Below, piece by piece: positions 1-7,165 of a DNA stretch of 34,311 nucleotides (the stretch's first letter is position 1; each line of letters starts with the position of its first letter). The position numbers and the translations under genes are program-made. Under the pieces are notes generated by a model. That model saw only the letters and a list, made by a program, of their open reading frames with translations. It was not told where the DNA came from and ran no database searches. Source of the DNA: Deltaproteobacteria bacterium. Lineage in GTDB: Bacteria > Desulfobacterota > Syntrophobacteria > Syntrophobacterales > Syntrophobacteraceae. Location: assembly GCA_021777755.1 (NCBI GenBank), contig JAJYDE010000044.1:1-34311 (forward strand), in the 5' to 3' direction.

Positions 1-538
1 AGGACTGATTACCGAAGCAGATTTTACGCCATTGGACGGCGGGTCTTATAGCCCGCTCAGCCGCATTGTTGGTTGGCTCTATCCCTTCAATTCGCAAGAA
101 GGTAAAGAGAATGTCCCAGTTTTTGAGGGTGTATCGAAGGTAATGGTGATGCTCGATGAGGCTGTTAAAAAGCTTTTCCAGAGGGCTTCTTCTGACCTGC
201 CGAATTGAGATGGGGAAAAGCTCTCGCAAGGTCGCTTCGACGGGGCTTTGGTCAACTGCTATCCGCTCTGGTTTGCTTCGGTACGACAACGGGTTCTTGG
301 AGGGGACCTTCTTCGGGGGGGGAAGCTGTATGGCGCCCTTACGTTCGAGGTCCAACAAAAGCCCACGGCAAATCATGTCCTTGGGCTGTCCGTTTGGCTG
401 AGTCCAGTTCCATGCCAAACACAGCCGCCTCAACAGGGCGCAGCGCCCTTCCTCCGGGTGCTCGGCAATCGCCTGCCGGACAAAATCGATGTCCGCAATT
501 TTAAAAGTTCGGTTTCTGAAAGTGAGTACGTTTTCCAT
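1..538 (-). pseudogene. Chimera: DUF4338 (DruA-like) N-terminus fused in frame to an IS66 transposase C-terminal piece; runs off the left edge
   Basis: The minus strand is open from an ATG at 536-538 to the window edge (179 codons, no stop). Residues 1 to about 136 resemble the N-terminal half of DUF4338 proteins, the family of DruA from the Druantia defence system, which is also common near transposons. Clues are the start MENVLTFRNRTF, the AWNWTQPNG segment, and a late FNSLIEHHHYLRYT segment where the family normally has FNSL..YHYLGYT. Straight after that the sequence switches to the typical IS66 transposase C-terminus, with EPTNNAAERAIRPAVQWRK. The DUF4338 core that should follow HYLRYT is missing. 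This is most simply a deletion or insertion scar between two transposon-related genes. It is probably not functional as a DruA protein, although the reading frame is intact. Confidence 0.65.
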
Positions 539-814
539 GCATGACGGAATAGCTCATCGCGCTTCCGAACGTAAGGAAAAAATCGTCAACAATCAAAGGG
601 CCGGTGAACGGTTACTCCGTCTGTAAGGCCTTGGAGTATTTTGAAGTCTGGAAAGTCGGCGTGTTCCCCGCGTTTGAATGTCACGATGCGCCCCCCCTGT
701 GCGCTTCCTGAATGTGGTCCAAGGAAAGCCGGTCAGGAAGTTCCGGCCTTGTCGAGCGGGTTCATGACGCTCGATCTATCCCTGGAAGCTGGATTTCCAT
801 GATACGAGCCTGTT

Positions 815-1027
815 CTATGCGGCTCTTCTATGGCCTTTGGGTTCGGGAATAGGAAACCCCTCCTGTTTTGCCGTTTCAAGCCAAAGTTCCATGGCCTGCT
901 TCACTTCTTTAAGGGCATCTTCATAGGTATCCCCCCAGGCTGAACACCCTTTAAGTTCTTCGGCAACACCGATATAGGCGTTATCCTCGTCGCTCCAAAA
1001 GATTGTGATTGTATATTTTTCTTTCAT
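815..1027 (-). CDS. hicB: HicB-family antitoxin
   Basis: A 70-residue protein with the compact HicB fold. It opens with the beta strand KYTITIFWSDEDNAYIG, followed by the conserved pattern of a GCSAWGDTYEDALKEV helix entry and an EGFPIPEP tail, as in HicB/UPF0150 antitoxins. It lacks a separate C-terminal DNA-binding domain, so it is the short form. HicB proteins neutralise HicA, an mRNA-cleaving toxin. Its start codon overlaps the hicA stop by four bases (ATGA at 1024-1027), which indicates translational coupling. The order toxin then antitoxin is the usual hicAB order. The pair is co-oriented with the upstream integrase and probably helps stabilise the element. Family assignment is secure; activity is inferred. 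Confidence 0.85.
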   Translation of the reverse strand: MKEKYTITIFWSDEDNAYIGVAEELKGCSAWGDTYEDALKEVKQAMELWLETAKQEGFPIPEPKGHRRAA

Positions 1028-1272
1028 TTGTCACGCTCCTTGAATTCATCCAGAATTTCTATGGCCTGCTTAACCTGGTAGGTCTTGGCTTTCCCGTTCT
1101 TGTCAGGCTGAAAGTTCAGCAGTTCCCCTTCAGGATGGATGAATATGTGGTGGCTTCCTTTCACTCGATGCAATGAAAATCCATAATCGGCCAACCATGG
1201 TCCAATATCGTCAAAGTCAACATCGTGCGGGTTGTTCCTGATTTTGAGGTCTCTTTTGTCTCTTCGGCTCAT
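1024..1272 (-). CDS. hicA: HicA-family mRNA interferase toxin
   Basis: An 82-residue protein of the HicA (YcfA-like) family, small dsRBD-fold RNases that cleave mRNA. Residues 6-30 carry the usual IRNNPHDVDFDDI lead-in and the GFSLHRVKGSHHIF core, with the catalytic-type histidine in GSHHIF at 39-44. The C-terminus is a helix with TYQVKQAIEIL. The length is at the upper end of the family because the N-terminal helix is present. Its ATG overlaps the integrase stop as ATGA (1269-1272) and its own stop overlaps hicB in the same way. Integrase, hicA and hicB therefore form one coupled transcription unit. No damage is visible. Confidence 0.85.
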   Translation of the reverse strand: MSRRDKRDLKIRNNPHDVDFDDIGPWLADYGFSLHRVKGSHHIFIHPEGELLNFQPDKNGKAKTYQVKQAIEILDEFKERDK

Positions 1273-2429
1273 TCGGCATCCCTCAACCGGATTATCTTTG
1301 TCCCCGCTCGGGGTGTGAGCAGTTCGCCGGACTTGTTCGCCGCACGTCTTAGGGCTTCATCGCTCAGGTGTGCGTATCTTTTTTCGGTGGTGCGTAAATC
1401 CTTGTGTCCGGCCAGCTTCGAAGCCGTGTAAATGTCAACCCCGTTGGAAACAAGCTGACTTACGAAGTTGTGCCGCAGCCCGTGAAGCCGATACGTCTCG
1501 GGTAAGCCGGCGGCCTTCCTGATTGCGTACCACGGATGACGAAAGGTTTTCTTTATCTGGCCGTCAGGCCCCGGAAGGACAAAGGAAGATGCCCGGTCAA
1601 TGTTCTCGAATACTGAGACGGCCCGGTCGGACAAGGGCAGGGTAGTGGTGGTCCCGTTCTTCGGGTCTCGAATGGTAAAGGTCTTGCGCTCAAGGTCCAC
1701 GCAGTCCCAGGTGAGCTTCAGGACTTCGGATTTCCGCATTCCTGTGAATAGACAGATTCGAACAAAGTCGGCGGATTGTTTGCAAGGCCAGGAATCGAGA
1801 GTTTCAGACAGACGCCGCATTTCATCATCCGTCAGAAACTCGGTAATCATATTGTCGAGCTTCGGTTTTTTCACTGAATCGGTGGGCGCTTTGCCGTCGA
1901 ACAAATTCCATTTTCGCGCCTTCTTGAAGAGACTTCCCAGGAGCACAAGCACATGCCGGACAGTGGCGTCAGAATAACCGACTTTGCCCTGTGGGGTTTT
2001 CGTTTTTTTCATCTCGGACTTCATGCGCTCTATTTCGAGAGACGCAATATCCCCCAGGGCTTTCTTGCCAAAACGCGGTTCCAGGTGTTTGCGGTAAAAG
2101 AAGTCATCGGTCATCCATGACTTTTTCTTTTCGCTCTGTGCCCAGGGAAGGTACTTTTCCCAAACGTCCGCCAAGTTGAGCGGCTTATCCTGTGCTCGGT
2201 GGTCGGCAATGTCAAATTCGTCCCTAACCAAATCGCCCTTGAGCGCCCCCTCGACTTCCCGCGCAATGGTGAGGTTATCGACAACACGGGTTGCCACTTT
2301 GCCTTTGTTCTTGACGAATACCCGGTATTTCCGCCCCTGCTTCGGGAAAGCGGTCCCGCACTTCGCGCACTTCTTGGCGCTGAGGTCGCTAGTGGTCTTG
2401 CACGCGGAACAGAAAAGCTGGATCGCCAT
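1269..2429 (-). CDS. Tyrosine-type site-specific integrase with N-terminal zinc ribbon
   Basis: A 386-residue phage-type integrase. Residues 7-24 form a four-cysteine zinc ribbon (C7, C10, C21, C24). Residues 85-185 fit the SAM-like core-binding domain. The catalytic domain follows with R232 (TGMRKSEVL), H316 and R319 (HGLRH), H342 (AGH) and the nucleophile Y352 (RYAHL). All five visible catalytic positions are intact, so the enzyme should be active. It is transcribed away from the tRNA-Leu fragment at 2611-2668, 180 bp upstream, which is the expected position of an integrase beside its attachment site. The stop overlaps the start of hicA. No excisionase gene is visible between the integrase and the attachment site. 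Confidence 0.92.
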   Translation of the reverse strand: MAIQLFCSACKTTSDLSAKKCAKCGTAFPKQGRKYRVFVKNKGKVATRVVDNLTIAREVEGALKGDLVRDEFDIADHRAQDKPLNLADVWEKYLPWAQSEKKKSWMTDDFFYRKHLEPRFGKKALGDIASLEIERMKSEMKKTKTPQGKVGYSDATVRHVLVLLGSLFKKARKWNLFDGKAPTDSVKKPKLDNMITEFLTDDEMRRLSETLDSWPCKQSADFVRICLFTGMRKSEVLKLTWDCVDLERKTFTIRDPKNGTTTTLPLSDRAVSVFENIDRASSFVLPGPDGQIKKTFRHPWYAIRKAAGLPETYRLHGLRHNFVSQLVSNGVDIYTASKLAGHKDLRTTEKRYAHLSDEALRRAANKSGELLTPRAGTKIIRLRDAE

Positions 2430-2476
2430 TGTGAATCCCTCCCTGCCTGGTATGGTCCGTAAACCCTGATTCTTCG

Positions 2477-2494
2477 GTGTAACTATAGTGTAAC
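2477..2494. repeat. Direct repeat GTGTAAC x2 upstream of the integrase
   Basis: GTGTAAC occurs twice with an 11-base period (2477-2483 and 2488-2494), separated by TATA. It lies about 50 bp upstream of the integrase start, between the gene and the attachment site. One-turn spacing fits a protein bound on one face of the helix. It could be an operator of the integrase promoter or an integrase arm site. This assignment is inferred only from position and spacing. Confidence 0.4.
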
Positions 2495-2610
2495 CGCTTT
2501 GCTCTTAAACCGTCTCAAAATATCCAATCCGGTAACGCCATAATTACCCTGAAACCCTTCTCCGGGCAATGTTTATCTCAAGGAAGGAAAAATTGGGAAA
2601 AGATATTTCC

Positions 2611-2668
2611 GAAGATTCAGGGTCTAGTGGCCGTACGGCTGTCGGGGTTCGAGTCCCCGCTTAGGCAC
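2611..2668 (+). pseudogene. 3' half of tRNA-Leu(CAG): attachment-site scar
   Basis: From the anticodon loop onward this matches a class II tRNA-Leu. It has TTCAGG (anticodon CAG at 2618-2620), a long variable arm with GGCCGTACGGCT, a T arm with CGGGG-TTCGAGT-CCCCG, and the acceptor strand CTTAGGCA plus a discriminator base. No matching 5' acceptor, D arm or anticodon 5' stem is found upstream, so this is not a complete gene. A break near the anticodon loop is a classic tyrosine-integrase crossover point. No CCA follows, unlike the two tRNA-Ser genes further on. Confidence 0.75.
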
Positions 2669-2679
2669 TCTATAAAATC

Positions 2680-2715
2680 AAGGACTTGGCGGGATTTCCG
2701 TTGAGTCCTTTTTTG
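2680..2715 (+). terminator. Rho-independent terminator of the original tRNA-Leu
   Basis: AAGGACT (2680-2686) pairs with AGTCCTT (2704-2710) and runs into a T tract ending at 2714. It starts 12 bases after the tRNA-Leu fragment. It is therefore probably the chromosomal terminator of the tRNA gene that the element interrupted, which supports placing the element to the left. Confidence 0.7.
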
Positions 2716-3083
2716 TTCGGTTTAAAAACCCCTGTGCACGAAGGCGGTTTGAAGCGGTTTTTTAGCCGGTCGCAATGACGGTCGTGGAACCCGCCGCCCT
2801 TGCCCATGTCTGAGCCCTCCATTTCCAGACGGCAAGGGGCATACCTGCCGGAATATTGCAGCTTTTTAACATTGCGGGGAAAAGAAGGAATTGAATTGAG
2901 ATGGACGGGGTGCCAGGATACGGCCCGCGGCAATGGCCTTCAGGGGCCGCGTTTTTCGGTCGGGACCGGACACGGTCTTTGCCGGATTCCTGCAAAAGCC
3001 GTATTCTTCTGACAATCCCGAGCCGGCTTACAAAAGGAATCGATTAAGGCTCCATGAGGAAGGGTCTTGGCGGCCCTTGACCT
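2716..3083. other. Non-coding stretch between the att scar and the cold-shock gene
   Basis: Short open frames exist on both strands, but none has a convincing ribosome binding site or recognisable protein motif. I see no RNA gene or repeat here. Confidence 0.5.
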
Positions 3084-3118
3084 CCAAAACAAAGCCGGAG
3101 CCTTTAACGGCTCCGGCC
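3084..3118 (-). terminator. Terminator of the cold-shock gene
   Basis: On the minus strand, GCCGGAGCC pairs perfectly with GGCTCCGGC (plus-strand 3094-3102 with 3109-3117) around a six-base loop, and TTTGTTTTGG follows. It lies 35 bp past the csp stop codon. Confidence 0.8.
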
Positions 3119-3152
3119 AATGCCTGTCTCGACATGTTTCGAAAAGCTTCGA

Positions 3153-3353
3153 CTAGAGTTTTCGCACGTTTACCGCGTTTGGCCCTTTGGAACCTCTTTC
3201 CTCTTCGAAGCCGACCCGATCACCCTCGGCCAAAGACTTGAAACCTTCACCTTCTATGGCTGAATGATGGACAAACACATCATGCCCGCCGTCAACTTCA
3301 ATAAAGCCATAGCCCTTTTGATCATTAAACCATTTTACACGACCTTCCACCAT
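3153..3353 (-). CDS. Cold-shock domain protein (CspA family)
   Basis: A 66-residue single cold-shock domain, the standard CspA length. It begins [20 protein letters not shown], with the RNP1 motif KGYGFI at 13-18 and RNP2 DVFVHH at 25-30. These are the aromatic and basic residues that bind single-stranded RNA/DNA. The open frame continues upstream to 3476, but the start at 3353 gives the canonical protein and is preceded by AAGGA nine bases upstream, so the extension is read as leader. Family members act as RNA chaperones in cold or stationary phase. The gene has its own promoter, a leader of about 140 nt and a terminator, so it is monocistronic. Confidence 0.92.
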   Translation of the reverse strand: MVEGRVKWFNDQKGYGFIEVDGGHDVFVHHSAIEGEGFKSLAEGDRVGFEEERGSKGPNAVNVRKL

Positions 3354-3504
3354 TTTCTCAAATCCTTCTTCAAACTTAAATTTAGTGTTTTCCACTGCTC
3401 TTTTGGCGCGGCCTACAGAGTTACTTCGAACCGCACCATTATTCTCGGCGAAAGATCGATTCCCTGCATAACTCAAAATAGCCTACTCCATATGGCACAT
3501 TGAA

Positions 3505-3532
3505 ATTATAACCGCTAATCCAAAAAGTTCAA
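3505..3532 (-). promoter_or_regulatory. Sigma-70-type promoter of the cold-shock gene
   Basis: On the minus strand there is TTGAAC (plus-strand 3527-3532), a 16-base spacer and a perfect TATAAT (3505-3510). Transcription would start near 3498, giving a 5' leader of about 145 nt before the csp start. Long structured leaders are typical of cold-induced csp mRNAs. The boxes are seen directly; cold control is inferred. Confidence 0.7.
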
Positions 3533-3790
3533 TGAAATTCGAAAAGATAATCGAGCCTCATGTGTCAAAACAGCCCTGAACACGATGACAAACGGCCACG
3601 ACCCGGCAGCGGACGCCATGAGGCCGACAAGGGCGGGGATGACGTTCAACCGGGTTGCCGTGTGATGGACGGTCGAAACAATGAGAAAGGGCGCCGCGTG
3701 AAAACCAAATCTTGTTTTTTGCCATCGCTTTTCAATGAAGGGCAGGGGCCCTTTCCTTGAGCAGGCTGAAATGATAATGATTCACACGCA

Positions 3791-4042
3791 ATGGATTTTC
3801 CCCTGGTGTGTCATCGTAACATCAGTTTTGATGATTATCTTGGTGAAAAACGAGCGAGCCATGACTATTTTCAATCCTGCATTCAAATAGGAGTCGTTGC
3901 GGAAGAAAAAAGAGAAAAGTTCGATGAACGGTACCATTCATCTTATGCCTCGAAGGTGAAAGCCATTCCACTGGAGAGGATCGAGACGGCAATAGCTAAG
4001 GCCATAGGGGATCTTACGCATTGGTTGGAGCCATTATTATAG
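3791..4042 (+). CDS. Small hypothetical protein
   Basis: An 83-residue open frame that I do not recognise. The second half is helix-like and charged (EEKREKFDERYH, then an ERIETAIAKAIGDL helix), which is more protein-like than random frames nearby. No clear ribosome binding site precedes the ATG. It sits alone between the cold-shock gene and a decayed GH57 gene, so it may itself be a remnant. No function can be proposed. Confidence 0.25.
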   Translation: MDFPLVCHRNISFDDYLGEKRASHDYFQSCIQIGVVAEEKREKFDERYHSSYASKVKAIPLERIETAIAKAIGDLTHWLEPLL

Positions 4043-4171
4043 TGCCGGTGCGTCATTTATTCCACAAATCAAAGCGCGCCGAGAAGCACATATCAGTGTA
4101 GAGCGATGAGTGCGATATTTCTAAAGTAATTCAGTATCAGGCGGCGCATTCATGCGAGACTGCCCGGTCTA

Positions 4172-4640
4172 CTATCCTTCGGCGGGTTTGTCAGTATCTT
4201 TTATGTCGAGCATGGCGGGCGTGACCCATTTCTCATTAACGGCGCGGCCGTCGCGGTGTTCGGGTATGTTGCCTTTGGCGCGTTCCAGACATTCGAGCAA
4301 GGCGGGCTCCAAGGAGTCGTTGAAAAGCTGGTCGGCCAATTGCACGACCCTCACGGCGTATTGTAAGATCTGAACGGTCTCAATGCCCGAAAGATCGTCG
4401 AAAAGCCAGCCGCAACTGGTGTATATGAGCATGGCGTGGCGTTGGAGTTCCATGAGCTTGAGGACCGTGACCTTGTCCCCGCGGCTTAAAGGGCGGGTCG
4501 CGTGGGGGTTCATAAACGCCTCGATTCAATCGGGTGATCGATCGACGATGATGTAGAGTCTTCCCTGGCCGCCCAAGGATCGCTCAGAAACTGACCGGCC
4601 ATTTGTTCGAAAGCCGGACTCACGGCATCGCGGAGCCAGT
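4172..4640 (-). pseudogene. Decayed fragment of a GH57-type glycoside hydrolase with DUF3536
   Basis: Residues of the DUF3536 region found in GH57 alpha-amylase-like proteins are recognisable in three pieces. The first is DPDWLRDAVSPAFEQMAG...DPWAARED (about 4545-4640). After a frame change comes RLYIIVDRSPD, ending in an in-frame TGA at 4526-4528. The last begins at MNPHATRPLS (4513) and includes LMELQRHAMLIYTSCGWLFD, the strongest family signature, then a VRVVQLA segment and EKWVTPAMLD. The frame then stops at 4172. The catalytic GH57 domain and several hundred C-terminal residues are absent. One frameshift, one nonsense codon and truncation at both ends show that the gene is dead. Confidence 0.75.
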
Positions 4641-4853
4641 CCGGGTCCGCGCGCGGGGGGGACCGCCAACCCAGGTTCCACCCCCGCCGTCTCCGGAAAG
4701 GGGATGAGGCGAAAAATTAGATGATGGTCGGAGATAATCAAGTAACGGCTTGAACACCGCATCGGAGACGGCGGTCACCTCGACACGCCGTCCTCCGCTG
4801 TTGTTGCCATTCAAACCATGACGGGTTTCTTCTTGCTGGATCGGTGTTGATCT

Positions 4854-5045
4854 CTACCTTCCGACATGAAGTCCCGAAAGCGAACCGATGACGCCGAAGA
4901 CGCTCAATAGCCATATAATCACACAAATTACCACGACTGCATTGACAATTCTTTTGATTTTATAATCCATCGGGATGTAGTTGTTAATTAGCCATAGAAT
5001 CACTCCAATGACTACCAGAATAAGAATCAAATGAAGTAAAGGCAT
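4854..5045 (-). CDS. Small two-helix membrane protein (Thivi_2564-like)
   Basis: A 63-residue protein with two hydrophobic helices at about 4-24 and 33-55, separated by the short polar segment NYIPMDYKIKRI. The pattern PLLHLILILVVIGVILWLIN followed by YIPMD.KIK and a second helix ending near FGV matches a widespread family of tiny membrane proteins annotated as Thivi_2564 family, of unknown function. AAAGGA lies eight bases upstream of the ATG. It is co-oriented with the csbD/DUF3300 group but separated from it by 470 bp, so it is probably a separate transcript. An envelope stress role is only a guess from neighbours. Confidence 0.75.
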   Translation of the reverse strand: MPLLHLILILVVIGVILWLINNYIPMDYKIKRIVNAVVVICVIIWLLSVFGVIGSLSGLHVGR

Positions 5046-5515
5046 GTCTTTATCCTTTCGTGGTATTTAGAAGCATTTAATGTGTAATATCGTATTTCAT
5101 TCGTATTGCCGTCTATCATTTCATGAAAAACCATGGCATGGAATTTACTGTTTTATGACATCTCCGATCTTTCCTGTTGTTTAAAATTCCTTGGCCCCTT
5201 TGTTTTTCCAAAAAAGTAACCATCAGAAAAACTATTGCCAGTATGATACTGGACATGGATTCTACTTCTTTCGCGATCATTCCTGGACCCTATTTATTGA
5301 AATCGCTTGAAGGAACCGACTTTCGAGAAAAACCGATCATTCCTTTCGGCTTCTCTTCAGGGCGGACTTTTTGCGCCATCGGCGCCGGGCGATCCGGATC
5401 GCGCGGGGGGCGCAGCTCCCCGCTCTTTTGCCCCCAGCCGCAATGACCAGGCCTCAAGTCAAAGAGCATTGCCACGCCCTCCCGCGCACGATTCGGGATA
5501 TGCCACGCCGCTTTC
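5046..5515. other. Non-coding stretch between the small membrane protein gene and csbD
   Basis: The part adjoining 5046 is AT-rich and must hold the promoter of the minus-strand membrane protein gene, but no box pair is convincing. Open frames near 5290-5547 on both strands are proline/arginine-rich, lack ribosome binding sites and look like chance frames. No terminator with a T tract is seen after csbD. Confidence 0.4.
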
Positions 5516-5695
5516 CTACTTCCCAAGGACATTTTTAGCCTGACCAATCTTTTCCTGTACTTCGCCAGCTATTTTTTCGTCTTTGCCTTCGGCTTCCAAT
5601 TTGGGTTTCATGCCGAGTTTCCCGGCGATCTCCCTGAGCTTGCCCTTCACTTTGTGAAACTTGCCTTCGGCCTGGTCTCTAGTGCTCGATTTCAT
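5516..5695 (-). CDS. csbD: CsbD-family stress protein
   Basis: A 59-residue hydrophilic protein with the CsbD repeat pattern: DQAEGKFHKVKGKLREIAGK near the start and KDEKIAGEVQEKIGQAKNVLGK at the end. CsbD-like proteins are small abundant stress proteins of unknown mechanism, controlled by sigma-B in Bacillus. The start at 5695 is chosen because AGGAGG lies about eight bases upstream; the open frame extends 24 codons further without support. The start lies inside the end of the upstream small gene at 5679-5864, in a different frame, so the two are probably co-transcribed and coupled. It is likely the last gene of the DUF3300/CsbD group. Confidence 0.85.
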   Translation of the reverse strand: MKSSTRDQAEGKFHKVKGKLREIAGKLGMKPKLEAEGKDEKIAGEVQEKIGQAKNVLGK

Positions 5696-5864
5696 GGTAT
5701 TCCTCCTGCCCCGCGTGTTCGCGGGAGCTTTCTGATGGAAGACAGTCTGGCCGCGCTGTTTTGGCATCGCCTTTGTCCGCGGCGCCTTCCAATCGATTGA
5801 TGCTCCAATTGCAGAGTTTGCTCACCCGTTCATTCCAGTTCTCCGCGATTTGACTCCAGTTCAT
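5679..5864 (-). CDS. Small conserved protein, paralogue of the one at 7166-7375
   Basis: A 61-residue protein I cannot name. Its first 30 residues, MNWSQIAENWNERVSKLCNW onward, match the start of the product at 7166-7375 (MTLHQIAENWNGQVAKLCNW) at about two positions in three. The C-terminal halves diverge and are low in structure. The opening MNW.QI..NW also resembles the start of YjbJ/CsbD proteins, although the rest does not. AAGGAG precedes the ATG with good spacing. It overlaps the csbD start by 17 bases. Conservation between the copies, at protein and DNA level, argues that it is real. Confidence 0.55.
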   Translation of the reverse strand: MNWSQIAENWNERVSKLCNWSINRLEGAADKGDAKTARPDCLPSESSREHAGQEEYHEIEH

Positions 5865-5995
5865 GGCTTGCTCCTTCCCTTTTATAGGAGTTCAGTTTTG
5901 CGGTCGCCGGATCGTGGTGCGAGGCAAAGGATTACTGTACCAGCCTTTGCGATGTCCTCACTCCTGTCAGGCGCGGTCCATTGCAGGGAACATGT

Positions 5996-7153
5996 TTACT
6001 TATGGCCGCCCGCATGGCCAGCGCCGCGGGATGCGTTGCCACGAGACCCGGCTCTGCTTGCTCCAGGGCGATTGGCGTATCTGCCGGCGCCACCACGCGC
6101 TCTATTGCGGCGGACGTTGGCCGTGCCGTGGCGGCCGGCCCTGCGCGCCCCATGGCGACCAGGTTTGATTGAGCGGTGGCCAGTCCCGCGCGTTGCGCGA
6201 CGACGCGAAACGTTTCCGGTGGCGCCTCGCGTGCCACCGGCGCCGAGTCCACGTTTGAAGGAGGCTGCCGTTGGTCCGCCTCTGGCGCCACGTTCGCCCG
6301 CACGGCCAATGCCGACGTTGCCTCGGCCCCCGGCTCTGCGGGCTGCGAAGCTGCGGACATCCGCGGTTCTGAAGTCTCTCCTGATATGGACATTCCGGCT
6401 ATTGATATTGATATTTCGATCGACGTTAACGTTCATATATCCGCCGCCCCAGTTCCAGGACCCCCAGCCCCAGCCCCAGGCAGGCCCCACGGCTATACCT
6501 GCCCAAAAGCCTAACAATCCCGCGCCTATGGCCACACCGGGCCAAACGGGGTAATATGCGAAGGGAGGATACGCTGGCCACCACCAGGACCCGTAGACCA
6601 CGGACGGATCGTAGCGCGGCACATAGACAACGTCTGGCTTGACAGGCTCTACCGCGTACGTATTATCTCTGACAACCACCCTCTGCTCTGCCGTGGTCTT
6701 CAGATTGCCTGCGGCGTAGGCTTTCGAGCGCAGTTTCTGAACGGCGGCTATGACATCGGACTCCCGGGCGGTGAATGCTTCCCCCAGATTCCTGGTCCAG
6801 GCCATCTGCCCAGCCATCATTGCCAGCACTTGCGGGAAAGGCGCGAGCGCTTTCACGCTCAGGTCCCAGTTCTTTTTATCCAAGGCGGCATTGAGCGCAT
6901 CCCCCTTAAGGTCCGGATTGGCCTTCAACCACCTGTCGGCTTCCGCGACCTGATCCGGAAAGGTTGCGGCCACCATGATTTGCGCCAGCAGCGAATCAGG
7001 ATAGAGCGCAATCGGGGCAAGCATCTGGTCTAGCTCCGCCTCGGTGAATGCCCTGGCTGAGTTGGTTGCTTGCTGTGAAAAGGCTCCAAACGGAACCATC
7101 GTAACCGCGACTATCAAGATCAAAGATCGCCCGAGACACCGACTAATTTTCAT
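5996..7153 (-). CDS. DUF3300 family secreted protein with Arg/Gly/Ala-rich tail
   Basis: A 385-residue protein. Residues 1-26 form a signal peptide (basic start, LILIVAVTMV core, cleavage after AFS). Residues 36-250 are a DUF3300 domain, with FTEAELDQMLAPIALYPDSL at 36-55, a KPDVVYVPRYDPSVVYG segment at 172-188, and a tryptophan/tyrosine/glycine-rich hydrophobic stretch at 190-238. Residues about 258-385 are very rich in arginine, glycine and alanine and end in GHAGGHK, as several family members do. The function of DUF3300 is unknown; the signal peptide places it in the periplasm or outer envelope. It lies 12 bp after the small gene 7166-7375 and probably shares its transcript. The GC-rich tail produces long open frames on the other strand, which I regard as artefacts. 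Confidence 0.88.
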   Translation of the reverse strand: MKISRCLGRSLILIVAVTMVPFGAFSQQATNSARAFTEAELDQMLAPIALYPDSLLAQIMVAATFPDQVAEADRWLKANPDLKGDALNAALDKKNWDLSVKALAPFPQVLAMMAGQMAWTRNLGEAFTARESDVIAAVQKLRSKAYAAGNLKTTAEQRVVVRDNTYAVEPVKPDVVYVPRYDPSVVYGSWWWPAYPPFAYYPVWPGVAIGAGLLGFWAGIAVGPAWGWGWGSWNWGGGYMNVNVDRNININSRNVHIRRDFRTADVRSFAARRAGGRGNVGIGRAGERGARGGPTAASFKRGLGAGGTRGATGNVSRRRATRGTGHRSIKPGRHGARRAGRHGTANVRRNRARGGAGRYANRPGASRAGSRGNASRGAGHAGGHK

Positions 7154-7165
7154 GGTGTTTCCTCC

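Larger units (their letters stand above)
1..2668. mobile_element. Right end of an integrated genomic element (partial)
   Basis: The stretch carries a tyrosine integrase, a toxin-antitoxin pair and a transposase-derived chimera, and it stops at a 3' half of a tRNA-Leu(CAG) gene at 2611-2668. Integrases of this family commonly insert in tRNA 3' ends, restoring the tRNA on one side and leaving a displaced 3' fragment on the other. The fragment here reads on the plus strand and is followed by its own terminator, so the element should lie to its left and the intact tRNA should lie beyond the left edge. The left boundary is not visible. The content is seen directly; the integration history is inferred. 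Confidence 0.7.

Noticed and set aside
5850-6554. 234-residue plus-strand Pro/Arg-rich open frame and a 153-residue alternate minus frame
   Set aside because: They arise from the low-complexity Arg/Gly/Ala tail of the DUF3300 gene. The DUF3300 frame has a signal peptide, domain and typical GHAGGHK end; the others have no motifs.
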